64,000 nucleotides of DNA. Origin: Tomocerus qinae. Its lineage: Eukaryota > Arthropoda > Collembola > Entomobryomorpha > Tomoceridae. The notes beneath the pieces were generated by a model. That model worked only from the letters and a program-made list of their open reading frames with translations. It had not been told where the DNA came from and searched no databases. The number at the start of each line of letters is the position of its first letter. Position 1 is the first letter of the stretch. The position numbers and the translations under genes were made by a program. The stretch spans positions 85,374,001 to 85,438,000 of the forward strand of contig CM034546.1 of NCBI GenBank assembly GCA_020055645.1. The letters run 5' to 3'. Below, piece by piece: positions 11,235-22,988 of this stretch.

Positions 11235-11686
11235 TGTTACGTAACGTAGTATCTAAGTAGTGAATAGTTCACAATAATTTAATGGCCAACCAAGGCCCTC
11301 TAGTTATAATATTATTTAATGTATGAAATAGAATATTCATGATTAATTTAATAGTTTTGAAAATACGTTTCCCGCTTGGCGGGTAGTAATATTTCCTTTG
11401 TTATAAGTAGTGCTAAAACGTTCACGCTGCAAGTCTATCTTTTCCAACTTAACCCAGAGCAGAGAGAATCAAGAAGCCACACCGACAACTTGTAGCGGAG
11501 CAGTAGACTTCATTCTTTTTCATTTTTCATAATTTCATTTAGTGTAAATGCGTGATTTTAATCAATTGTTCAATAAAGTAGAACTTAATAATTACTCACG
11601 TACATTTTACACATTTCATATTTTTAAATCACTTCCATTTCGAACAAGTTGATACACTTATCGGGTAGATAGGTAGTCCCTCAACA
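11235..11686 (+). repeat. 5' LTR of BEL element 1
   Basis: Begins 'tgttacgtaacgtag' and ends 'gtccctcaaca', 452 bp, TG...CA termini. A polyadenylation-like AATAAA is at about 11572. The first bases form a perfect palindrome 'gttacgtaac'. Confidence 0.93.
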
Positions 11687-11691
11687 TTTTC

Positions 11692-11709
11692 TGGTGACCC
11701 CGACGTGAT
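11692..11709 (+). other. Primer-binding site of BEL element 1
   Basis: 'tggtgaccccgacgtgat', five bases after the LTR end. The identical 18-mer stands at 32343-32360 in BEL element 2, also after a 5-base spacer, so both families use the same tRNA primer. I cannot name the tRNA with confidence. Confidence 0.8.
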
Positions 11710-11981
11710 ATTTTAATCAGAGGTCAAAGTCTAAGCGTGCAGGAGCCGAAGATTTTGTACCAATTGGAAGTGACCATTGACCGGAGGCAAGTCTGAGCGA
11801 GCAGGAGCCGAAGATTTTGACTGACCGGCAGTGATAGTTGACCGAGTGATATTTCTGAGCGTGCAGGAGCCGAAGAAAATCACCGGATATTTGAACTTTG
11901 ACCCAAGATGGATCAGTTGAAGAAGAAAAGGACGCCGCTACGGTCGTCAGTTACTAAAACAATCAGCAAGGCGGAGACGAG

Positions 11982-14900
11982 TTGGCAAAAGAGCAGCCGG
12001 ACCCTGACCAAATACAACTTACGATGGATAAGTTAGAAAAATTAATGGCCGAAATTAAAATACTGGACCAAGGGATCGTGGAAGTGATGGTGTCAGCTGA
12101 CTATGATGCCACTGAAATGGAAATCGAGGGTGAGTACAATGTCATATATGATTATGAAGACAAAGTCGCAGAGGTGACGTTGAAGATGAGAAAGCTCCTA
12201 CCCCGAAATGGTTCAGTTAGTCCCACACCCAGTGAATCTAGTGTCGCAGTATCAAGTAAGCGTAAAACTTATAAGTTGCCGAAAATTGAAATCAAAAAAT
12301 TCAATGGAGATCTCAAGGAGTGGCTGAGCTTCTGGTCCCAGTTTCAGAAGATACATGAGGATCCAGATCTACACGCCAGTGATAAATTCCAATACCTGGT
12401 GCAATCTATTATTTCTGGTACAAGAGCGAAGGATCTAGTGGACAGTTACCCGCAGACCGCCGACAATTACCCGAAAGTAATCGAAGCATTAAAGGAACGG
12501 TATGGTAAGGAGAAACTTTTAATACAAGTTTATGTGCGCGAATTGCTCAAAATGGTTATTAATAATAATACCAATAAATCAGTGAAAGTTGCCCAGATGT
12601 TTGACAGATTGGAATCACACCTTCGTGCCCTGGAGTCGTTGGGTGTTACCACTGAGCAGACAGTCGTATTTCTATATCCTATGGTAGAATCTAGTCTACC
12701 TGAAGAAACTTTAATTGCTTGGCAGAGAAGTCCACTGAACGGTTTAGATGGCTCAAAGGAAGTCCCGCCGAAGAGTGAACTCGACTATTTGATGCAGTTT
12801 CTACGTAAAGAAGTAGAAAACGAAGATCAGCGTATGTTGGTGCAGTCAGGATTCACTGAGAACGCAAGTAAAGAAAAGAATAAGCTCCAGATGAAAGCCA
12901 AAAGGACTACCAACAACGAAGACTGTGCCACTGCAGCAGGTTTGTACACTGGTGACAATACCGCTTGTTTATTTTGTGACAAATCGTCTCATGAGTCAAA
13001 GGACTGTTTCAAAGCCTATTCGATGACCTTGGAAGACAAGAGAGAAGTTTGTAGTAAGAAGAATTCCTGTTCATTGTTCCTTAAGAAAGGTCATGGCTGG
13101 AAGGATTGCAAGACCACAGCTGTCAAGTGTATAGTGTGTGCCAAGAGGCATGTAGCTGTCATGTGTTGGGATCTTCCTAGTCACAAGTCTACTAGGAAAG
13201 ACAAGAAAACTGATAAACAGACCAACAAGAATAGCGAAAAATCGACAGAACCGAAGAATGAAAATTCAGCAGAAAATGTCAACGCTGGCTATGCAGGTTC
13301 CTCAACCGTATTTCTCGGGACATTTAGAACTACCATAGTTAATGGTATGAAAAGCCGAAAAGTTCGAGCATTATATGATCCCGGCGCCCAGCGTTCCTAT
13401 ATTGGGAAGAAAACAGTAGAATTCTTAGGACTGCAAGCCATTGGAGAAGAAAAATTAAGCCATTTTTTATTCGGAGGAGTTCAGACATCCATCAAGAACC
13501 ATAGGATTTACGACGTGAAAGTTAAAAGTACTAAAGGGGAAAGTATCAACAGTCTTCGAGTCTTAGAAAAGGAGAAAATTTGTGGTCAAGTTCCTCAACT
13601 TACACGCGGTCCATGGATGAAGGAGTTGAAAGGCAAAGGCATATGGATCAGCGACATGGATGATAAGGATCAAGAAATAGAATTACTTATCGGAGCTGAT
13701 GTCTTTGGACAGCTGATAACAGGTCAGCAGTATCAACTGAAGAATGGATTGACTGCCCTCGAAACTGTATTAGGCTGGATAGTAATCGGAAAAGTTGTCA
13801 ACAAGGAGCAACGATTTACAAGTGAAAATGTGGCAATGACTTTAAATTCTTTATTTGTGTCAGAGACCACTCCAGAACAACTTTGGGATCTTGAAACCAT
13901 TGGTATTCGAGACTCAAGTGAAATTATGTCCAAGGAGGACAAAGAAGTAGCTACTAAGAAGCATTTTCTAAAAACTGTCACTCGCTCTGAGGATGGTGGA
14001 TATTCAGTCAGTCTCCCCTGGATGGACGGAAGACAGAAAATCCCCGACAACAGGAGGATAGCTGAAAAAAGATTGGACTCTGCCACGAAGAAAATAATTG
14101 AAAAAGGCAAGTACCAAGAATATAATAATATATTTAATGCTTGGATTGATGAGGGAATCATTGAGCAAGTGCCATTGAGTGAAATGAATTTTCCGTGCCA
14201 CTACTTACCCCATCGGCCAGTATTTAAGCCAGAAAGTCTCACAACGCCAATCAGACCAGTGTTCGACGCGTCGTGCAAGATAGGAAGAAATCCCAGTCTT
14301 AATGACTGCTTAGAAAAAGGACCCAATTTATTAGATCTCATCCCATCACTTGTTTTAAGATTTAGGGAGGGAAGAATTGGAGTCATATCGGATATCCGAA
14401 AAGCTTTTTTGATGATCGAAGTTCAAAAGGAGGACAGAGATTTTCTTCGATTTTTATGGTGGGAGGACCCACATCAGAAAACACACAAAGTTTATCGTCA
14501 TAATCGAGTTGTCTTTGGTGTAAATTGTAGCCCTTTTCTCTTAGGAGCTGTAATAGAGTATCATCTCAGGACTGTGAGTGAAGACCGAAAAGAAACGGCA
14601 GAGAAATTACTCAAGTCACTGTACGTAGATAATTGTGTCACATCTGTAGACACAATTAAACAATATGAAGATTTCCGAAGAGAAGCCACAGAAATTATGT
14701 TAGATGCAAAGATGGAGTTACGACTGTGGCAGTGTACAGCTGGGGAAGTTTCCGGAATCGGCCCGCTCACTAGCAGGGGGTGCGGATTGGAGACTGGCAG
14801 TTTTGGCATTGCTACAGCGGATTCTCCTTGGACATCTGTACTTGGCTTGAAGTGGAATACTTCAGATGATATTTTAAGATGTGATCTCAATTTTTCCAGC

Positions 14901-17252
14901 TTGGATGAGAAGATCACAAAAAGAAAAATATTATCTTGTGCACAAAAGGTGTACGATCCAATAGGATTTTTGTGCCCGGCTTTACTACCTCCAAAACTCA
15001 TTCTGCAGGAAGCTTGGTCTCAGAAGACAGGATGGGACGAAGATTTGGACGAAGAGAAGAGTTCAAAATTTTTGAAGTGGTATCAAGAGCTCTCGTGTCT
15101 TCAAGAAATTCAGATACCAAGGAACTTCAACGGAGGAGAAAGTTCACATGAATTTTGGGAATTGCATACCTTCTGCGATGCCAGTAAGGATGCTTATGCA
15201 GCGGTGATATTTCTCAAGGTTAGTAAAAATGAGAAAATTTCCGTTCAACTATTACAAGCTAAATCAAGAGTAGCTCCTCTAAAGAAAAATACCATTCCCC
15301 GTCTGGAGCTGTTGGGATGTGTAATTGGAGCAAGACTCACAGACTCTGTCAAGAAAGCCCTTGGACTTCGAAATGTACCTACATTTTTCTGGAGTGACTC
15401 CACAACTGCCTTGGCATGGATCAAGGGTAATGATGAGTGGGGCCCCTTTGTAGGAAATCGAGTCAAGGAAATCTTAAAGCTCACTAATGAAAATGATTGG
15501 AGACATGTGCCCGGAGTGATCAACCCAGCAGATTTGCCCTCGCGTGGATGCAGTCCCAGTCAACTACTTGAATCAAGATGGTGGGAGGGACCCGAGTGGC
15601 TTTACGATTCTCAAAATAATTGGCCATCGGAGACACCCTTACCAAATGAAGATGATGTGATGGCGGAGAAGAGGAAGACAGCAGCAGTCAATATTCAAGT
15701 TACTGTCTCCGACAATCCATGGTATGCCACTAAGTCATCTCACTATGAAAATGTGAGAATTTTAGCCTGGATTAGAAGATTCATAGAGAATTGCAGAAAA
15801 TCCACTGAAGATAAAATAGTAGGAGCCCTCAAGTTTCAAGAAATTATTTCTGCAGAAGAGGCTCTACTAAAAGTAGTGCAGAAAGAAATCTTTCAAGGAG
15901 AAAGTGACGTTATATCAGGCATCCGAGTCGAGCGTGATAAGAATGGATTAATTCATGTCAAGACAAAACTACTGTATAGACAAGACACACCCGGCTTCCG
16001 GTATCCCATCTTACTTCCTCATTCACATCCAGTGGTGGATCATATCATTCAAGAGCAACATAGATTGAATGGACACTCTGGAATTCAATTTCTGATGGGA
16101 ACATTACGCGAGAAGTACTGGATCCTACAAGGACGGAGAGCCATCCGAAAAATAGTGGGAAAGTGTGCCGTTTGTCGAAGATTTACTTCGAAGAATTCAG
16201 AAGTGGTAGCAGCCCCTCTACCCGAAGATCGTGTCAAGTCCGCGAAAGTATTTGAAGCTACTGGGGTGGATTTAGCGGGTCCCCTATACCTAAAAGAAAA
16301 GAAGAAGGTATGGATACTAATTTTGACCTGTGCCGTTTATCGTTGTGTTCACTTAGAACTGGTCGAGTCTCTTAGTACTGAAGCGTTTTTAGAAGCATTT
16401 TCTCGTTTTACTGCCATAAGAGGACGACCATCCATTGTCTACAGTGACAATGGAACAAATTTTGTCGGAGCCGTCAACGCTTTCAAGAAAATAAACTGGG
16501 AAGCGGTTACCCGTAGTTGCGGGATAGAACGGATTCAGTGGCGGGTTAAACCGCCGTCTGCAGCTTGGTGGGGAGGCTGGTGGGAGCGTCTCATTCGCTC
16601 CGTCAAGGATTTGTTGAAGAGAATTCTTGGAAATGCAAAAGTCAGCTATTCCAAACTTCAAAATATTTTAACCAACGTTGCAGCCTACATTAACTCCAGG
16701 CCTTTGACTACTGTGACTGAGGACCCGGAAGATCTTATTGCTTTGACTCTTGCTATGTTTCTCAGTGAGATTCCTGGAACAAGCTATGGAGAATTGGATT
16801 TCTTGTCCGGAAGTGAAATCCGGAAACTTTACCATGACAGGAAGACCGTCCTTGATGAATTCAAGGTACGTTTCAGAAAAGAATACTTGGCTCAACTTGT
16901 GCAGCGGCAGAAAGAAAAGAAATTCGTCGAATTCAGGATTGGAGATGTCGTGCTTGTTGGAGCTGAGAACAGGAAGAGACTGGATTGGCCTTTGGCGAAA
17001 TTCGTCGAATTAATCCGAGGGAGGGATGGATATGTGCGTCTAGTTCGGGTGAAAACTGCCAATGGAAATTTATTGCGGCCCGTACAGCGTTTATATCCAC
17101 TTGAAATCTCATCCGCAGCGGAAATACCCCAGATCTCTGACGAAGATGGAAAGGAGGCGTCTACGGAGCTAACTCCGAAGAATGATCCTTCGACAGCAAC
17201 CACCCTCTCAGGAAGGAGAGTGAAAGTGCCCAAAAGATTGAGAATTGAATAA
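11982..17252 (+). CDS. BEL/Pao gag-pol polyprotein, element 1 (N-terminal frame broken)
   Basis: Open for 1756 codons. Order: DUF1759-like gag core ('IKKFNGDLKEWLSFWSQF', about residue 100), three zinc knuckles (about 330-400), aspartic protease with 'YDPGAQ' (about 464), reverse transcriptase ('RPVFDASCK' about 757; active-site box YVDN at about 881), RNase H ('TFCDASKDAYAA', about 1062), integrase with HHCC ('CAVCRRF') and D-D-E ('GVDLAGP', 'YSDNGTNF', 'WWERLI'). The ATG matching element 2's start is at 11908, but its frame is lost by a 1-base deletion near 11977; the first in-frame ATG is 12024. The second knuckle has Phe in place of its second Cys ('CSLF'). It makes virus-like-particle, copying and integration proteins for the element. 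Confidence 0.9.
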   Translation: MAKEQPDPDQIQLTMDKLEKLMAEIKILDQGIVEVMVSADYDATEMEIEGEYNVIYDYEDKVAEVTLKMRKLLPRNGSVSPTPSESSVAVSSKRKTYKLPKIEIKKFNGDLKEWLSFWSQFQKIHEDPDLHASDKFQYLVQSIISGTRAKDLVDSYPQTADNYPKVIEALKERYGKEKLLIQVYVRELLKMVINNNTNKSVKVAQMFDRLESHLRALESLGVTTEQTVVFLYPMVESSLPEETLIAWQRSPLNGLDGSKEVPPKSELDYLMQFLRKEVENEDQRMLVQSGFTENASKEKNKLQMKAKRTTNNEDCATAAGLYTGDNTACLFCDKSSHESKDCFKAYSMTLEDKREVCSKKNSCSLFLKKGHGWKDCKTTAVKCIVCAKRHVAVMCWDLPSHKSTRKDKKTDKQTNKNSEKSTEPKNENSAENVNAGYAGSSTVFLGTFRTTIVNGMKSRKVRALYDPGAQRSYIGKKTVEFLGLQAIGEEKLSHFLFGGVQTSIKNHRIYDVKVKSTKGESINSLRVLEKEKICGQVPQLTRGPWMKELKGKGIWISDMDDKDQEIELLIGADVFGQLITGQQYQLKNGLTALETVLGWIVIGKVVNKEQRFTSENVAMTLNSLFVSETTPEQLWDLETIGIRDSSEIMSKEDKEVATKKHFLKTVTRSEDGGYSVSLPWMDGRQKIPDNRRIAEKRLDSATKKIIEKGKYQEYNNIFNAWIDEGIIEQVPLSEMNFPCHYLPHRPVFKPESLTTPIRPVFDASCKIGRNPSLNDCLEKGPNLLDLIPSLVLRFREGRIGVISDIRKAFLMIEVQKEDRDFLRFLWWEDPHQKTHKVYRHNRVVFGVNCSPFLLGAVIEYHLRTVSEDRKETAEKLLKSLYVDNCVTSVDTIKQYEDFRREATEIMLDAKMELRLWQCTAGEVSGIGPLTSRGCGLETGSFGIATADSPWTSVLGLKWNTSDDILRCDLNFSSLDEKITKRKILSCAQKVYDPIGFLCPALLPPKLILQEAWSQKTGWDEDLDEEKSSKFLKWYQELSCLQEIQIPRNFNGGESSHEFWELHTFCDASKDAYAAVIFLKVSKNEKISVQLLQAKSRVAPLKKNTIPRLELLGCVIGARLTDSVKKALGLRNVPTFFWSDSTTALAWIKGNDEWGPFVGNRVKEILKLTNENDWRHVPGVINPADLPSRGCSPSQLLESRWWEGPEWLYDSQNNWPSETPLPNEDDVMAEKRKTAAVNIQVTVSDNPWYATKSSHYENVRILAWIRRFIENCRKSTEDKIVGALKFQEIISAEEALLKVVQKEIFQGESDVISGIRVERDKNGLIHVKTKLLYRQDTPGFRYPILLPHSHPVVDHIIQEQHRLNGHSGIQFLMGTLREKYWILQGRRAIRKIVGKCAVCRRFTSKNSEVVAAPLPEDRVKSAKVFEATGVDLAGPLYLKEKKKVWILILTCAVYRCVHLELVESLSTEAFLEAFSRFTAIRGRPSIVYSDNGTNFVGAVNAFKKINWEAVTRSCGIERIQWRVKPPSAAWWGGWWERLIRSVKDLLKRILGNAKVSYSKLQNILTNVAAYINSRPLTTVTEDPEDLIALTLAMFLSEIPGTSYGELDFLSGSEIRKLYHDRKTVLDEFKVRFRKEYLAQLVQRQKEKKFVEFRIGDVVLVGAENRKRLDWPLAKFVELIRGRDGYVRLVRVKTANGNLLRPVQRLYPLEISSAAEIPQISDEDGKEASTELTPKNDPSTATTLSGRRVKVPKRLRIE

Positions 17253-17341
17253 TTAAGTTAAATTGAATTTAAAGTTTGCTATTATTCCTTTTTCCTTTCA
17301 ATTGAATTGTTTTTTGTATTTCAAATTTCTTTTGCTTCCAC

Positions 17342-17358
17342 AAAAGAGGTGGGAGAAA
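17342..17358 (+). other. Polypurine tract, BEL element 1
   Basis: Purine-rich 'aaaagaggtgggagaaa' directly before the 3' LTR, the expected plus-strand primer. Element 2 has a close relative at 37752-37769. Confidence 0.75.
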
Positions 17359-17810
17359 TGTTACGTAACGTAGTATCTAAGTAGTGAATAGTTCACAATA
17401 ATTTAATGGCCAACCAAGGCCCTCTAGTTATAATATTATTTAATGTATGAAATAGAATATTCATGATTAATTTAATAGTTTTGAAAATACGTTTCCCGCT
17501 TGGCGGGTAGTAATATTTCCTTTGTTATAAGTAGTGCTAAAACGTTCACGCTGCAAGTCTGTCTTTTCCAACTTAACCCAGAGCAGAGAGAATCAAGAAG
17601 CCACACCGACAACTTGTAGCGGAGCAGTAGACTTCATTCTTTTTCATTTTTCATAATTTCATTTAGTGTAAATGCGTGATTTTAATCAATTGTTCAATAA
17701 AGTAGAACTTAATAATTACTCACGTACATTTTACACATTTCATATTTTTAAATCACTTCCATTTCGAACAAGTTGATACACTTATCGGGTAGATAGGTAG
17801 TCCCTCAACA
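17359..17810 (+). repeat. 3' LTR of BEL element 1
   Basis: Same length and sequence as the 5' LTR except for one A/G difference. It is followed by 'ttttc', identical to the five bases between the 5' LTR and the primer-binding site. Confidence 0.93.
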
Positions 17811-18094
17811 TTTTCAATAACTTAAGTATACTTTTATTTTCTACAGCGTAGCGGTTGGAAAAATTAGCTGCATCTCCAAATTTCTGGTCAAAAGGAAGTC
17901 AAAAGTTATTAAACCAAAATAATGATCAAATACAGGGAAAAATGACAGACTTCATTAAAACGTTCCCATTTAAAATCAGAAAAATAAGATTCTCGGGATT
18001 TTGGAAAAACGTACAAATCCCATGAGTACAACTTACGAATTAATATTTATTATAGAATAAACAGTGGCCCCTATGTTATTTAATTTTAAAACCT

Positions 18095-18235
18095 ACGCCA
18101 AGCCGTAACAGAAGCTAGCCTGAAAGGGACCGTGTACACATTTTGATGGAGCAAGAATAAACCTACAGCAAGGCGTAACAGAAGCTCGCCTGAGTAAAGG
18201 GACCGTGTGCAGATTTTAGGTGGAATAATAGTAGA
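18095..18235 (+). repeat. Two tandem copies of a conserved 60-bp repeat head
   Basis: 'cctacgccaagccgtaacag' (18095) and 'cctacagcaaggcgtaacag' (18162) are each followed by a 'gctcgcctgag...gggaccgtgt' tail. The same head occurs at 27505 and 60271, where it precedes a 40-bp minisatellite. Confidence 0.75.
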
Positions 18236-18270
18236 AATAAAATTTTGATTATTAAAGTAAAAAGTAAGAT

Positions 18271-20232
18271 AAACTGTTGGCAAACAGGCGTATACGCAGG
18301 ATCGAAGCGGGAGATTTAAAAATATTTTCTGGTGGTCTGGTTTTCCTTCGATAATAATATGCACGCATATTTTTGGAACGACGTAAATTGTTTCAAATCT
18401 GCTTTTTGCATGTGGTAGCACATGTATTCAGCCCCATCAGTTATCATTAGAATGCGAATTTGGTATCCACCTGGCAGTGGATCAGTAAACCACATGCTTG
18501 CATGGAAACATTACAATAAATAAAATTTTATTAACTTATATGTAATACAATAGTATTCACGTTATATTATATTCAATTATTAGTAAATGAGCTATTATTA
18601 TTATTTGTGTGTATAAATTACATTTTAAATAGAGTTAATTGAGGTTTTGTTATAAAGAAGTAAGATGGAGGAAAATTCTTTTCTTATATTTTGACGTTAA
18701 ATTGTTCGAATATTAGCTGCAAATAAAATAGAATACTATTTATTAATGATTAAGGATTCATTCTGCAGTCTGTGAACAACCTTAATTTAATAAAAGTTAT
18801 TGCGATCGTCAAAGTGGTTTGAATGTTTCCAGGGCTTCGCCTTCAGGGACCAAGTGACAACTTGCTCCAGAAAACTGGCTTCCCCCAAACAGTTCTCAGA
18901 ATTGAAATCAGAGGAAAGTGGATGGAAAGAACTGGTTGAGGGAAACCAGTTTTCTGGAGCATGTCGTAACTTTGTCCCTGAGGGCGGAGCCCTGAAACAT
19001 TAGAATCACTTTGGTGATCATTACTGTTAACTATACTCACCACAGATGAAGTCAATACTAAATGAAGATGGAGGACAATCTTTTCCTTATATTTTGACGT
19101 TAAAATGTTCATCTATTGCTGTCAATAATATAGAATACCATTTATTAATGATGAAGGATTCATTTTGCAGTCTGTAAACAACCTAAATTTAATAAAGTTA
19201 TCGTAATCATTGGTGACCGTAAAGCTGGAAAAATGGAATATACCATTTAATAATGATAGTGATGCATTCGGCATGTCAGCTGGAAATACAAATTCAATAT
19301 AGTAACGTGACTTAAACAATACCTAAATAGTAATATTTTGTAGATTCCACTGTAGATTCCACGATAAAATGTTTATTCCAAATAATGAACGTCTATTATT
19401 CACCATGTGAGTGTCAGCATGCAAAACTCAATCAATTCCGCACCAGGTGACTGTAAAGCTGGAAAGAATCGAGGGTCACGATTAGAATTATACCCGATTA
19501 ATAATTTTTTGGATTGCAATACAAATTGAATATAGTATTGTGATTTAAACAATACCTAAATAATGATTTGTGATAATTGTAGTTAACTGCACTCACCACT
19601 GATGAATCCCACACGTGTATTTATAATGAAGTGACGATGGACGACCATTTCCATTATATTTTGACAATTTTCAAGTTAATATGTTTCAAACTCTTATATT
19701 TTGACAATTTTTACGATAAAATGTTTCAAACTGTATTTAACTAATCACAACTCAATCAATTCCGCACCAGGTGACTGTAAAGCTGGAAAGAATCTACAAT
19801 GCAGTGACAATATTGTTGCAATGAAACGAAAATTGTATTCAACTAATTGTTGCACTAAAGAGAAACTATTTTATATTGCATTTGTCTACCCGCAGTTACA
19901 GAGCATGTTAATACCAGCGCGGTGTGTAGTCTCTGAGATAGCACAGCTCATCCACAGTCCTCTATGCTACTACGCTGTCTGTCTCACCTGTTGTACTACT
20001 ACTCTCTGCCTCACCTTCTGTATTTATATAATTTCCACAAACCAGGGGATGCATCACATTTGAATTCTAATGATAACTGGTTGCTCCTGAATACATTTGC
20101 TACCATATGCAAAAAACAGATTGGAAATAAGTTATCCCACTGCAAAGATATACTTGCTCCTTGCCAATAGTGGACGATCGGCAGAGTGACGGCGACAAAT
20201 TCATAAGGATACTAAGCAAAGCTTCGATCCTA
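18271..20232 (+). mobile_element. Giant foldback family, copy 2 (single arm)
   Basis: Starts 'taaactgttggcaaacaggc' like copy 1's outer end and ends 'cgatcctaataaat' at the position of copy 1's loop edge. Only one arm is present, without an inverted partner. It confirms the family's arm length (about 1.9 kb less the inserted MITE) and the original state of the sites where copy 1 has insertions. Confidence 0.75.
18810..19013. mobile_element. Short hairpin MITE (CAAAGTG family), copy 1
   Basis: A 204-bp near-palindrome starting 'caaagtggtttgaatgtttc' and ending in its complement '...aatcactttg'. The flanks 'gcgatcgt' and 'gtgatcat' agree at 6 of 8 positions, a plausible decayed 8-bp duplication. 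It sits inside foldback copy 2. A second copy is at 61320-61533. Confidence 0.7.
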
Positions 20233-20570
20233 ATAAATATCGATCATACCTCAAAATGAAAATCAACAAAAGGTAAAAACAAATCAATATTGACTATCAA
20301 AATCAAAAGAAATTAAAAATAGGTTTTATTTGACCATAATGATTGATCATAATGACCAATTGATCATAATGAACAGAAATGGAATGTAGATTAATGTATT
20401 AAAAGATAAATCAACAGAAAATCAAATTAGATTATATTTGACCATAATGATTGATCATAATGAACAGAAATGGAATGTAGATTAATAAATTAAAAATAAA
20501 TCAACAGAAAATCAAAATATATTAATATTGACTATCAAAATGAACAGAAAATCAAAATTGATTGATTTGA
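20233..20570 (+). repeat. AT-rich minisatellite (aaaatcaacagaaaatcaaa type)
   Basis: Degenerate units with 'gaaaatcaa', 'ttgaccataatgattgatca' and 'tattgactatcaaaa'. The same repeat type is longer and more regular at 27690-28270. Confidence 0.7.
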
Positions 20571-22988
20571 AGAAATGTCCATGGCTTCAGTGATGTCTAC
20601 AATCAATTCTTCGTCGTCTGAGGGCAATAGTATGTCAATGTCTTCAATTATTGTCGGAACAGTTTCTGGATATTGGGTGCTTTGTAGCAGAAGCTCCCCT
20701 ACGGCTACCTTCAATACAGTCTTTACCAGGTTTGAAGGCTGTAATCATGTCGATTCATAATGCCGCAAGAGAGTTTTTGATTTTGAATCAGAAATAATGT
20801 GAAATCCAATTACAAATCGCTGTCAACGGAGGTGGTCTTGAATTTCCTCCTTCGGTAAGGACTACGTTCCCTGGAGTTGCAATCCGTTGTATTGGTGACC
20901 ATTCTCATTCTTATCAGATCTACCATTTCGATCTTACGCCGTATAAGCTCATACGTTCACTTTTTAAGTACATCTGCACTCTTTTCTTACTGAAACTTAA
21001 ATTGGGATGGTGAATTATTTCGATACGGAGATTATATTTCAAAGGCTACTATTTTCCCCTTGAAAACGAAAAAAATCGAAATAGTTACCCGGGGGAGCAC
21101 TATTTCAATACGGAGAATTAATTCAATTAATACGGTAAATGCTCTTACTAAAGATGTGGTTTGAGTCACCGGTTGTAGTCACTGTATGTAAATATATTGC
21201 AGTTCAGTTTAAAAGATTGCGGAATAGGACTCCATTCATGACTCCCTCCAATCAAAAGAACGAAAATTTTTTAACATTAACGGTATAGACAATGCTTCAT
21301 ATAGATTATTTATAGTATAGTATTTATAGTATGGTCAATCTCCATTTAAGTTTACAAATTTGATCTGTTTTTTACAGCCCTATGGAAACAGCCTAGAGAT
21401 CATATCCAAAATGACTTTCGTACAGGGCAGAAGGGCGTGACATAGCTTTCACACGTTAAAATCAATTTTAACACACACCGGACGGGCGACAAATCTAACC
21501 CTATGGTAATTTAGCTAGTGTAGAAGGGATAGGCTTCCTATCTGTTCTGTACAAAAGAAGTTTCGAGGATGGGACAATACAAGAACTCTAGCCATCATCA
21601 TAATCATAATCATAACTAAAGTATAAAGATAAACTGGCGCACGCGTATTGAATAATTAATGTTTTTAATAATCTACCCCAAAGCAATTTACCCGATGTCC
21701 ACCACACGCAACGTGCATTTGTCTGATGCCTTCCGAAGTTACCTGACAAAGGCACTTTGATTACAGTGGACTTCGGGTCAACTGCTTTGGGGTACATTAT
21801 TAAAAACAGTTGTATGTACGTATGTTTGTATGTGTGTATATGTATTTATGAGAATAGGGCAAGCCATAACGTTTCAAAACAGAATGGTCTCTTGCTTAAT
21901 TACACGCTTGCGCGTTTTAAAAGCAAAGTATGATAAAATTATTAAATTTAAATGCACCGTTGTGTGACGTGGTAGTAAAAACTTCTTCCTTCAATTAAGT
22001 ATACCGTTTGTTGTACTTATTAATTTTCACTCGCATCTTGAAGTTTTGTTGTGCTATTGTGACAAGAAAGTTTAATGGACTCATTATGACTTTTGGGATT
22101 CTATATATAATATGATAAAGTTGACTAAATATTCTTTACATTATTACTATCATAAAACATTAATTGACCGTTTTAACGGCTGTTTGCCAAATAAGGCAGA
22201 CTTGACCATTTGTTGGTCCATTGCCGATAAGGCAAACTTGACCATTTGTTGGTCCATCTCTTCTTATCACTGTTAAAACTACCAACTGCATATCTAGTAA
22301 AAACATACTGCATATCCGCGGATGCCATTGAACACTGGGTTTTCAATATTCGGATTGCTATGAACCCCGGTAAATGTATTAAGTGAAAATGCAGTGACAT
22401 TTCTCATGCATATGCATTAAAAATTAGCCAATATGTACTCATGATTCCTACCGGGAGTTCCTATACATGAAACCTATATATGCAGTAATGATTACCGGCT
22501 TACCGGTGATGATACTTTATTTCTAGGAACATAAAAATAAAAGCAAAAATGCAGCATTTAGCCTTCAATTACATATGCAATGGTCTTTATTGTACAGCAG
22601 TCAATTAAATGGAGACATACACGCATAATTACAATCAAAATGCTTACAAATATTGCTAAAATGACATATTACAATACAATTGATTTCAGAGTTTTATTTA
22701 GGTGTTATACATAGGTTCACTCAATTTAATTTAAAATAAATTTATTAATTTAAATTTGTAAAGTTAACTTGTAATTAGCTTAAAGAGATACTCAATTTAC
22801 ACAAATAGTAATTAGATAAATTATTTTCTAGGGTATAAACGAGAATTTGTTGCAGTTATCTCTTTGAAATTTTCTCAAAAAAAGCCCTATATCAACATGT
22901 TATTTCACAAATTTGTAACGTAGTTCTAACTGCCAAAAAATATCCTTTATCCTTAAATATTTGCAATTTATTATGGGTAAACTTTTAG
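20571..22988. other. Intronic region without confident genes
   Basis: Holds a short TATG-rich microsatellite (about 21810-21850) and a two-unit 38-bp repeat 'gacttgaccatttgttggtc' (22200-22260). A minus-strand acidic stretch at 20571-20750 might be a transposase tail but has no recognisable motif, so it is not called. Confidence 0.4.

Larger units (their letters stand above)
11235..17810 (+). mobile_element. BEL/Pao LTR retrotransposon, element 1
   Basis: A 6576-bp element with two 452-bp LTRs differing at a single base (A at about 11437 versus G at about 17561), a primer-binding site, a gag-pol frame and a polypurine tract. The domain order protease, reverse transcriptase, RNase H, integrase, with Pao-type peptidase and DUF1759-like gag, places it in BEL/Pao. 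The flanks are 'gttac' and 'ttttc', so no target-site duplication is present despite the young LTRs. Confidence 0.93.

Noticed and set aside
16389-17233. Overlapping minus-strand frames in BEL element 1
   Set aside because: Shadows of the gag-pol frame; no independent motifs.
20571-20760. Short Ser-rich frame on + or acidic frame on -
   Set aside because: No family match I can defend; the minus-strand acidic stretch lacks an upstream partner.
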